Assembly (NCBI RefSeq): GCF_001039355.2
Contig: NW_019775980.1
Location: forward strand, 568,316 to 632,315
DNA from: Lingula anatina
Lineage: Eukaryota; Brachiopoda; Lingulata; Lingulida; Lingulidae
Reading direction: 5' to 3'
Length of the DNA: 64,000 nt
Shown: positions 10,709 to 20,698 of the stretch, in pieces
Layout of the letters: each line of letters opens with the position of its first letter
Numbering within the stretch: the stretch's first letter is position 1
Notes under the pieces: model-generated
The model's database searches: none
Seen by the model: only the letters and a program-made list of their open reading frames with translations
What the model was told of the DNA's origin: nothing
Position numbers and translations under genes: made by a program

Positions 10709-12678
10709 ATGACAGGATCAGTGATGTTTACTATTCTGGTCGGTTTTGCCATCATTGCTGGCAGCACAGGTATATTATTTTTAGAAAAGAATTTTGTCTT
10801 ATATATTGATAGTTTTATATTTCCAACTGTATGTCATGTTCTTTTAGGTTGAAATTGTCAATTTAAATGAAAAATTCTGAAACTAACTAAATCCATACGA
10901 AAAGTGTTGTTTCTATAGTGAATATGCAGTATGCTCATATTTCTGTACAAACGTGAATCCTAGTGAAGATCGGTAGTTATGTGTACGTAAGTGAAATATG
11001 GTATGAATTATGTTAAATATTTAAATGTTTGCTATGATATTAATGTGGTTATGCCATAATTCTCCAGTTTTTCCTGTGGAAACTAGAAAAGCTTCTGCGG
11101 AACCTGCCAAGGTTGGTATATTAAAACATTACGGTGTAAACGTTCCACAAGAAAGATAGTTGTACATTATAATTGATTTTCAAAAACTGTATTGTATTGT
11201 TGTCAGGGAAATTTGTTCATATCCTAGCAATGTTAATAATGATATATTTATTTTCTGTTAAGCTGCATTAAAATGTTCAGCAAACGTAAAGTAAATGAGA
11301 TTAGTCTTTGAAAATACATTTATCAAGAAATATAAAATCTAAAATATTCAAAGGATTGTGATTCTAGATTGAAAATGCAGTCTAATTCTCACATAAATCA
11401 GTTACAAATAAGATGATCAATTACATACATTTTTAAGCCAGCTGATTCAAATGAGTGGATTTCAATTGGACCGGTGTAACGGAACTGAGGGTCCGTGTAA
11501 CAGAAATTGCGACCTCCATTTAGTTATAATAGTTAGGGTTAGTCTGACCTATGTGGGTCAAAGACTTGCCTGTACAAATGAATGGGAAGCGGACTCTCTG
11601 TCAGGGTACATCCGCTGACTTAGAAGAGATGTCCCCACAAAGTATAAGACGCATTTTCACAGGTTTCAATATTGTGTCCTAGTGGTGATTTCACGGCCAA
11701 ATTACAGTTTAGAAACTTCCTGTTTAAAATTATGTTCGTGTTTGGTAGAGATTGTTTAGATGTCTCAGTTAAATTGATATTGCTTGAATCTGAATCCGTT
11801 TATGTATTTTATTCATCAGAAAGAACTGTAATCAAATGTCATCTCCTAGTTACAGTTAAACCAACTCTTAATTGACTTCAGTATGTCTTGCTATTGGTGT
11901 TTATGTACTTCTATGCACTACTAGAGAATAGTTTGTATTGCCATAAGATAAGTTTGGTAAGTCGCACCGATAGCTGGATTGTCCGTACTGTCTTAGGAGA
12001 CTCAAGATCTATCAGCCAAAGAAATAAACGCAGAGATTAGTCAGTTTGTAGGTGATCTCTTAAAAACCACCGTTGTGTTACTTGTGTCACAAGCTGGCGA
12101 AGTAATCTAGTCCTTGGAACCCCAATGATATAGTGACTTAAAGGTCAATTTCATGGTGATTTAACGGACTGGTTAATTTCAAAAGAATTAGTTGCTTTCA
12201 AGTGTGAACATAATTTTTTCGGTACTAGTTCCAGTGTCCTGAACCGCAGCCGTGCACACCCATTCCATCCACCTGTATCAAGACGGTTACCCCTTATGGT
12301 CTCTACTTCGGCGGCTTAGTATGCGCAGAATGTCCTGTGTGTGAGATTTATAAATCCCCAGATTTAACATTGTAGGTATCCATTTTTCGACAAATTTCCA
12401 CATAAAATAAATAGAATCGTTTCAAAAAATCATCATCGAAAAAAATGAAACATAGATGAGCCTTTATATATCTCCACCCCCACTAGCCCACAAAGCGATC
12501 CTGACTTCAAATGTAGCATTTTACAAACTCATGTCCTTTCAGGTGCTCGATGATTCCCGGATGTATTCAAATGCCGAGTGACTGCCTTATACAGTTGCCT
12601 ACAGGTTACCTCTCAGACGCTTGTGATAAAACCTGTTTCCTCTGTCCAGTGTGCATTCTGACCAAGAGAATACCGTAA
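10709..12678 (+). CDS. Secreted Cys-rich protein, gene C (complete)
   Basis: Exons 10709-10769, 11068-11111, 12235-12371 and 12543-12678 join in frame to give 125 aa, the same structure as gene A. Relative to A I count eight amino acid replacements (L to P in the linker; S to P, T to P, N to T and Y to S in repeat 1; W to L at the exon 3/4 junction; F to Y and E to K in repeat 2) and about seven silent changes. All 13 cysteines and every splice site are kept; the exon 3 donor shifts its preceding base but stays a GTAGGT site. The gene is intact and looks functional. It is either a paralog of A or its allele. Confidence 0.75.
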
Positions 12679-12763
12679 AATTGCGTTCAAGGTTCCAAGT
12701 TTTGTTCCACTGTAATAGATGAAATTATCTACTATTTTGACTTTGTTACAGTGTATACCGCAA

Positions 12764-12936
12764 CAGGCCCGTAGCCAGAAATTTCAAAAGGGGGGTTCTT
12801 TTTCTGAAAAAGTGGACCTTTTACCATACAACTTTCATGTACCTTTATTAAATTTCACCCAGAGGGGACCTTTTCCCTGCAAAAAGGGGGGTTCTTTCGA
12901 ACCCCCCGAATCCCCCCCCCCCTGGCTACGGGCCTG
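12764..12936. mobile_element. MITE, CAGGCCCGTAGCCAG family, copy 2
   Basis: Same position relative to gene C as copy 1 to gene A, with the same CGCAA flanks, so it is the duplicated or allelic version of one insertion and not an independent event. Confidence 0.85.
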
Positions 12937-13835
12937 CGCAATTATTGTCAAAGCACAATGTGTTTCAAATAGATCTTAAATTTTAAAACATAGGGACGAG
13001 ACTTTGCATCAAAATGTGGCGAGTGTTTTGATTGATGATTATGATATGAATAATAAACTGTAACATCTACGATCACAAATAAGTGGTTTTTGTATATTTT
13101 GTATCAACGTGTATTGTTATGTTCTAGAGATAACTGGTGTCAAACATGCACCTTAACAGAGCAAAATGCTTTTTAAAATAATAATCCTAAACAATGTCAA
13201 AAAGTATTGTTGTACAAAACATGAATCGAAAAACTAAATACATTTGGACACTGAAAGGTATAACTGTACGCTTTTGAATGGCCAGTCATTTAGAACTAAA
13301 TCAAAATGGAGAACATCGAATACAAGTGCAGTGACGTATCGAGCAATGATTCGTTAGTAAGAAATATTGTTTTTCCTCGTGGAATATTAAGTTTGGTGGC
13401 TAAATCCAGTATAGAGTACCTATAAGTTAATATTAAATATATCCTGTTGTACCACAAAAACGACAGTTATAGCTATTATTTCGATATCTAAGCTTGTCTT
13501 TAGATCACGTGACCTCCATTGATGGTTATACTCTGTTATAATCTCTTAAGAGATTTTAACAAAAAACCAAAGTTTTTAGAAAAAAAACAGGGACTAACTT
13601 TGAATGTAGAAATGGATTCATTAACCTTTGGTAAGTATGGGAAAATTGTTGTTTACTCCAGGTAAATTCATTTTTTGGCCAAAACGAAGAGTTATTATCC
13701 CTTTAAGCGCTCAGCAAGAGTCCCCGCAGAGTTGGATCGATCCACGTAGACTGATGGTGACTATGGGAATTGGGTCTTAGTCTAAGGCACTACGGCATTC
13801 ATTAAATGTCACCTGTCAAAATGCCTTGTCAAAAT

Positions 13836-13859
13836 GAGGTTGATATATAGCTGCGGGTG
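13836..13859 (+). promoter_or_regulatory. Conserved upstream element of Cys-rich gene D
   Basis: Identical to the gene B element (GAGGTTGA, ATAT, ATAGCTGCGGGTG), about 135 bp before the gene D start. Confidence 0.5.
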
Positions 13860-13995
13860 TGTGTGGTGACATCAGGGATTGCTCTTTGAAAACATCCGTG
13901 TCAACCATATACACTTCAAAACGCCTTTTGGCTGCCACGCGACTGCTTGTGTACATATCTCCTTGGAAGTAACAGCACAGTTAGAAGATTGCAGT

Positions 13996-15745
13996 ATGAC
14001 AGGATCTCTGATGTTTACTATTTTGGTTGGTTGCGCCATTATTTGCGTCACCAAAGGTAATGTCATTATATGATATGATAATTCATGCTAAAATGATTAT
14101 GTCATTTGAATTTGTTGACGAAAAGTACTGTTGCAAGAATCTTCAAACAAAATTTTTTTTCCTCACAATTGAAAAAACTAATCCTCAGTATAGGACAACC
14201 GAAACATTGTTCTTCGAGTGGTTGTCATAACTTATTTATTTTCGTTTTTGAAGAAGACGATACTAACATTTTCCAGACCATATGTTTGTTTTGTTGTATG
14301 AACACATCCGGTATCAGTGCGTCATACACGACACATCCTGTATCCACAGGACAAAAGGATGGGTCTGAAATATGATAATTTTAATTTTAAAATTATTCCA
14401 TTTATGACATCTCTCTTTCTTCTAGTTTCTCAAGTGGAGAGCAAAGGGACATACTCCGTGGTAAGTGTATTACTGATAGCGTTCAAAGGGTCTGTAAGAA
14501 ATAATAAAAAATTGTTTACTCCTCATCCATTATATCACCCCCTATCATAAAAAAAGCAGGTAAGTGGAAAAGGTCAAGACGGCCAAACAACGTTGGTCTT
14601 TAATTCAGCATTATAATACTATTTAACATGCAAACAAAACGAGTTGTTTTCGGAACAAAATGGGTTTTGCGAGATGGCGCATGGTGGCTCTGGATGGCTA
14701 AAATTGGTATATAATTTGGGTCAGTTAGACCGAAAAACAAACAAGTCATTGTCATATTAATTATATTTTTGCAGGCCCGTAGCCAGCAATTGCGAAAGGG
14801 GGTTCCTTTTCTGAAAAAGTGAATGAATGGCCCTTTTCCTGGCAATAAAGGATGGTTCTTTTGACAACCCGCCGCCCCCCCCCCCCAAAAAAAAAAAAAC
14901 CTAGCTACGGGCCTGTATTATATTCTTATTTATGGTCTTGTCCACTTTATCAGTAAAACATAGAGAAACCATTTGAATACAAATATGGTTATATTGGGAA
15001 AACTAGAGTGGCGTTAGCTGTATTAATTTATTTACTTATTAATTTTTGTGTGCGATATGACCATCAACACGGTAACTTAAAATTTACAACGCTTTATATA
15101 GGGATTAAGATCTGGCATGTTGGTATGAAACATACCAAACACTTGTTATGCACCTACATTTCTTTTCAGTGTCCTATCCTAAGGTGTGAAGCTATTTCAA
15201 AATCGTGCATCAAGGAAGTAACACCATCTGACCTCTACCCGGACGGTACACTATGTAAAAAGTGTCCTGTGTGTGAAGTCTATAGATATCCACAATATGA
15301 TGGGTACGTATCGGGCTTCCCGTGTTTTTTTTTTTAATTTGAAGTATTTTGTTTAATTCATTTAATTAATCTTTTTCAAGATAGAAACCGAATCTGTCAG
15401 CCTACACCATGGCAAGTTACTTTGCATCGATTTATCATCCATTTAAGTAATATCATCACATAAGAAATATTGAGATATGGGACTGCATATTTTTAATTAT
15501 AAAATTTTACAATAAAGATTAATTAAGTTGGCTCCTTGGATAAAAACTTGAAACAGTTTTAATTTAAACTAATGGGAAAACCTCTCTTGACCGTATTATA
15601 CGTATGTCTTTACAGATGCCAGATAACTCCACGTTGTGTCGCACAGCCCAACTGCTTGATCTCTTTACCGACAGGTTATCTGCCAAAAGCATGTGACCAG
15701 ATATGTCATCTTTGCCCAGTCTGCATTCTTACTAAGAAAATTTAA
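13996..15745 (+). CDS. Secreted Cys-rich protein, gene D (complete)
   Basis: Exons 13996-14056, 14426-14460, 15170-15303 and 15616-15745 join in frame to give 119 aa. Signal peptide MTGSLMFTILVGCAIICVTKG, linker VSQVESKGTYSV, then two Cys-rich repeats: repeat 1 is C-x4-C-x6-C-x15-C-x2-C-PV-C and repeat 2 is C-x5-C-x5-C-x12-C-x3-C-x2-C-PV-C. It has 13 cysteines like A and C, but the rest of the mature sequence has diverged widely, so the B/D lineage is old compared with the A/C pair. The third repeat-2 motif, CILTKK before the stop, matches CILTKR in A and C. Secreted; function unknown. Polyadenylation may use an AATAAA near 16183. Confidence 0.75.
14772..14915. mobile_element. MITE, CAGGCCCGTAGCCAG family, copy 3
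   Basis: Left end CAGGCCCGTAGCCAG and right end CTAGCTACGGGCCTG bound 144 bp inside intron 2 of gene D. I see no clear target duplication. It is absent from gene B only because that sequence ends first. Confidence 0.8.
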
Positions 15746-16919
15746 TGGCATAAGTAACAGAGGACAGGCACTGAGACAGAACATAAATTAAAAGACGTAG
15801 TAATAACTGATTGTTTTAATTTAAATTAATGAGAAAAGTCTACCAACGCACACCTGCTAGTACAGTTATATCTTTCAGTATCTTTGCTCTCTATTAGAGG
15901 CTAGCTGAGTGATGACGTCAATTTTATGCTGGAGATCTAGCTGGACGGTACAGAGAAGTGCATAGAATTGGACAAAGAAATACACTGTATATGTGAATAT
16001 CTAATAAAAATCAATCTGTGGGTCCGGAAAAGGGTACAGTTTACAACAGTTTAAATATTCGTATTTTGAAAATTATTTTTTCTTTAAGTATATAATGAAA
16101 TAAGTTGAAATAAGTGCATTAGTAATAGATATTATGACTCTGAAAAATGCCTTAACTTCTGATGTGCAAAGATTTATAAAGCAATAAACACTGTCGTTTT
16201 ATGAAATAAATACTTGTGTGTGCTTTATATAATTGTTAGTCCTATTATATATCTACACCATCGCTTTCTGGTGGTTAAGACATTAGATTGTTAAAATGAT
16301 GAAAACCATATGCAGTGGTGGAATCAGGGGGGGTGGGGTGGCAGGGCCAAGGGAGCGAGGGTCGGTTTCGTATCCGAGGCTTAATTGGCATTCCTAAAAA
16401 ACGGATCCCTCCTTCAAATAATCCTGGATCCGCCCCTGATGTGGAAAGATAAATGAATGAGTAAATAGATCAATTTCTGAATAAACAAATCGACAAACAG
16501 TTCATAAATTCAATGAAAAGGTAGGCCTAGACAAATTAGTAAATGAATAAACAAACGAGAAATCATCATTTTTTTATCATAGGAAATCACAATTACCAGT
16601 ACGCGAGTCGTGTTTGTACACAAAAAGGGTTTGTTTAGGCACAATTTTATCTGTTAACAACAGATTTTATCTTCATTCCACTGAATGGAAGGGATATGGG
16701 TATGCGATTAAGTAAAACTACAAAAGAAAATGTACAAATAAAAGGCTTTGCCACACAGGGTATACGAATATTTAGCAATCAAACCTAGCAAACTTTCGTC
16801 ACTTAAAATTCGACCAAAATAATCATCGACGATAAGTTATCTTTTATCTTGTAGGTGAACTCGTGTGCTTATTTAGACAGTAGTGGCAAAGTCTGCTTAC
16901 TGAACAATAGTACTTTAAC
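15746..16919. other. Spacer between gene D and the pentraxin gene
   Basis: Holds the presumed 3' UTR of gene D and the MITE at 16313-16438. No further exon is recognised. Confidence 0.5.
16313..16438. mobile_element. MITE, CAGTGGCGGATCC-end family
   Basis: Left end CAGTGGTGGAATCAGGGGG, right end TCCTGGATCCGCCCCTG. The termini are imperfect inverted repeats and the body is G-rich, 126 bp, non-coding. ATG on both sides may be a 3-bp target duplication. Confidence 0.65.
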
Positions 16920-18782
16920 ATGGCGAAGTATATGTTGGCATTCGTTGTGTTGAGTTTTTTTTTACAAAAATTCATTGTCTGCAGTAGGGGAAAACAGATG
17001 CAGTATGCAGCTTCAGAGATGGTCAGTGTAACTATCATATCAGCCTTGCCCATCCACAGGGACAGTGTACAAATCAAATGGTAAAAGAATCAGTACACGA
17101 CAATATGGCAGCCATCCTGGCCAATCTCACGCAAAAGATTGATTAAATGGGCATACCATTGACCTTGGCATCTTCTCTTCTGGACGTTCAATCCAAGTAC
17201 CATGGGCTTGTCGCAGACAACATGAAACTAAAGAGACGGCGTCAGAACTAGTCAACCAAGTTGCTGAACTTAAGAGGCAAAATAAAGCACTGAAATCGCA
17301 GAGTCAAGCGACTGAATTGGGTTTGGTCACAATGAAAAATATGCTGTCCAATTTATCTAAGAAATGCACTCTTATTCGACATGAGCTGGACCAACTCAAC
17401 AGCAGCATCACAGGTAAAAGAACAATATATAAAACTGCTTTCAAAGGTATTAAAATCAAAAAGAAGAAAGTTGTCGGCGAATAAGAAATTATATTGAAAA
17501 CACGTTTGGGAAAGGTGGAGGTAATGCTTTTCAATGAATGAATCAATCAATCAATCAATGAGGTATAGTTGGTGGAAAAAGAGCTATACATCACAATGTT
17601 TTTTTTTTGTTTTTTGTTTTTTTTTTTGGGGGGGGGGAGGGGGTGGTGTATTTATCAAAAGCCTTAATTTTTAAATATATCCGAATACACAACAAATGAT
17701 TATGACAACTGTCAAAAGGTTGGTGTTATTAATTTATGTAGCTCTCCCTGAACTGTAATTTCTTTCAGACTGATTTTTATAAGAAACTACATGGTTTGAT
17801 ACTTACAATACGTAAAAATAGTTCAATGCTTAAGCGTGGGAAATTTTTTAAAATGAGATAATCTTAGACTGCGTTTATACGTCTGGGTGTTTAGGTCCAG
17901 CCATACCGAAGACCTCGGTCCTTCGTTTTTCTGGAAATTCCACTACCAACTGGGCAGTACTGAAACCGTTGTCAACTGGAGCGATGGTTGAGATGACCAT
18001 TTGTGTTACCATAAGAACACAGACCAACATATTCGGTGGACTCCTTTCTCACGCTGTCCAAAACGATCACAATCACATAAGGATCCACGGGTACCCGGCC
18101 GGCCAGCTTTTAGGATTGTCTAGGATTGATTTGTATTTGAACAGAAATCCGTATGTTGCAAATCTTGCCGATGGAAAATGGCATTCTGTCTGTATTACGT
18201 GGGAAAATGGGGAAGGCAACTGGCAATTCCTCGTCGATAATATTGTGAAAAACCACGGGTCTGGAATATTGAAGGGAGGCTACCGTAAACCAGGTGGGTC
18301 GTCAAATAGCTAATACAGTATATTATGTGCAGGACTGCTGCCAGAAAGGTTTTGTCTTAGGAGTGACTTTGTAGCAGTTTTCAACAAATTAAACTGTGGC
18401 CGTTTTTACGTCTTGTTATTTTGGTATATGCACAACATATTAAAAATATATGTAAGCAAGGTGCTTGATAAGTTTAAGAATTCTCAACTGAATGCCTCTT
18501 AAAACCGGCGTTTTTTTAATGCTTCACATTTCAGACGGAGTGTGGGTGGGTGGTCAGGAACAAGACGCTGTTGGCGGTGGATTTCAGATATGGGATGCTT
18601 TCAAAGGAGATATTGCATCCATTGATGTGTGGGACCGAGTCATTGACGTGCCGACTGAAGGGTGTAGCCAGGGCAACGTCATTGCTTGGCCGGGACCGTC
18701 AGCCATTGAACTTCACAGTGTACCTGTAAGCCAAGAATGCGTAGCTGTCTGCACAAGCCGTCACCGTAACTGCCAAAACTGA
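16920..18782 (+). CDS. Coiled-coil pentraxin (N-terminal exon disrupted)
   Basis: Exons at 16920-17413, 17895-18293 and 18535-18782. The last two are clean and encode a full pentraxin domain of about 214 residues. It has the HSVCITWENGEG segment matching the family signature H-x-C-x-[ST]-W-x-[ST] with slight deviation, and GGQEQDAVGGGF matching the QEQD calcium-site loop of CRP and neuronal pentraxins. Exon 1 starts with a signal peptide (MAKYMLAFVVLSFFLQKF) and ends in a coiled-coil-like stretch (ETASELVNQVAELKRQNK). Between them the frame changes at the GGGG run near 16990, meets a TAA at 17144-17146 and changes again near 17230. The gene is either a damaged allele or poorly sequenced there. 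An AATAAA lies at 18952. The family is secreted, oligomeric, calcium-dependent pattern recognition. Confidence 0.7.
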
Positions 18783-20698
18783 ACTTATTACCATTACCCG
18801 ATTTTCTTTAATGCCAAGACAGAACCAAATGAATGTTTCTCCAAGACCTTTCATATAACTGATCAGTATAATAATACACATTAAATGAGTTTTTATCTTT
18901 CAATTTATTTCTACAATCTTTAAAGTTATAATTTCAATTGTTGAAATGCTTAATAAAATTATTGCTTTTCCTTTTTTTCCTTTTTATTTTCCGCCGCTTT
19001 GAATATTGTAACATTTTTTTGGTTACTTGGTTTGTATGGATTCAAAGATGATTGTACAAAAGTAACAAAAAATTAAAAAATAAAATAGTTTCAGTCCTCA
19101 ATTTAACAAATCTCCATTTTGACCAACTCTTTACGGGAAATGACCTGTATATATCTTACACTTTATTTCTACTGGCACAGTTAGGAAAACCAAGTAAGTT
19201 GCTCTCATCCACAGAAAATCCCCCGTGGTAATCCTAGGTCTAACGATTATTTCCCTCCACTGAGAGTACACATAATTAAAGCACTATACACAAACACAGG
19301 ACGATTGTTAGACACAGAAAACCAAACAAAATAAATTGAGTCAAGTATTTAAAAAACTGTGATTTGTTGCCAGTAATTGAGAACTATTAGCTGAGTCTTG
19401 GGTAATAGCATGAAAAATGTAATAACATGAAAAATAAAACAACCTGAATAGTGCTCATGTATGATGGGTACAAGACCGTCTTTATAGTATGCATGGATGT
19501 TGATAGCATAAGTGTGTATTATATTTCAATGTACCAGGCATTTTGTCTCAACTGCTACTGCAAAGAGTCAGACCTGTTGACAGTAATTTCAAAAGTTTTT
19601 TCCGAAAAGTTGATCTTTTTACCCCCCTCTTTGATGGCCCAATATGACAAAAAGTATAGAAATGTAGATCAAATTTTGAGTTAGGTGGGACCTTTTCTGA
19701 CCAAAAAGGCAATTCTTTTGGGCCTCCTAAACCTCACTGCCCACTGATCTGATAGTCATGTATATACATACATTAGTGCATGAGTAAAATTGAGTTTTAA
19801 CTAAAAAAAAACTATTTGAATATTAGAAGTAAAAATATTTGCACACCAGTTTGCCTTCCAGTAGATTATTTTGTAGAGTTTATTTAACTTGAGACCATGG
19901 TCTATTAGTTCATATACAAAATTATTAAGTCTAGATTGAATGAAAACAGGAAAAATGGCAACCTAAAATTATGGTTATAAAATAGACCTTGTAAAAGGAG
20001 TACATTGATCACATGGGAGTAACTTCCATAGATATGATGTGCCTACATTCAACTTACTTGTCAGTTTACAATAGAGCCCCTTGTAATGGAAATTATGAGG
20101 GCATTCCTGATTTCCAGGCTGCTGTATTATACAGCAAGCATCATTACTAAAAATATTGAATATTTTCCATCTTGTTAAACTTCCTGCACATGTAATAACT
20201 TGAAAAATAAAACAACCTGAATAGTGCTCAATGGAGTAATGCTGATGATACACTATTTTCTTAAGTACATGCTCCGATATAGGGAAATGGAATGAACTGG
20301 CATGTGACCAGTCCTCACTAAAAATGTAAGATTTACACAATTCACCAGATTTACATAATTCACAATAATGATCCACATAACCCTGAAAAAGTCTTAATGC
20401 TGACTAAAGTCGGAAAAGTCTCAGTGAATGAAGATATACTGATAATTAATGGGTTGTGCAAACATTTGTAGGGATATAATTACAAATGTTGTATAAATCT
20501 ATAATTTGAGTTATACTACTGAGATATACAATTTCAAATATACTACTTAGATTTCAATATCAAAAATAAAAACAGATCTTAGAAAAAAATCTAAAACATC
20601 CACTGGTATTCCTGAAAAAACCCTGAACAAAAAGTAAAAATATTCTGCATATTTAATCAATCAACCAATCACTCAATCAGAGGGTCGTAATAAGCAAT
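18783..20698. other. Convergent intergenic spacer
   Basis: Lies between the pentraxin (plus) and SLC27 (minus) 3' ends. Around 19565-19745 there is a decayed relative of the CAGGCCCGTAGCCAG MITE, with recognisable internal segments (AATTTCAAAAG, GGACCTTTTCTGACCAAAAA) but no intact ends. No exon is seen. Confidence 0.45.

Larger units (their letters stand above)
8768..14604. repeat. Repeat unit 2 of the Cys-rich gene cluster
   Basis: Counterpart of 394-6856. Beyond 14604 the sequence continues without a break into a further MITE and the last two exons of gene D, so this unit is complete whereas unit 1 is truncated. It lacks the second 303-bp copy and the roughly 200-bp insert of unit 1. Confidence 0.85.

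Noticed and set aside
12719-12979. 86-codon plus-strand open frame with GGSFSEKVDLLPYNF
   Set aside because: It is a read-through of a MITE; similar frames occur in the copy at 26829.
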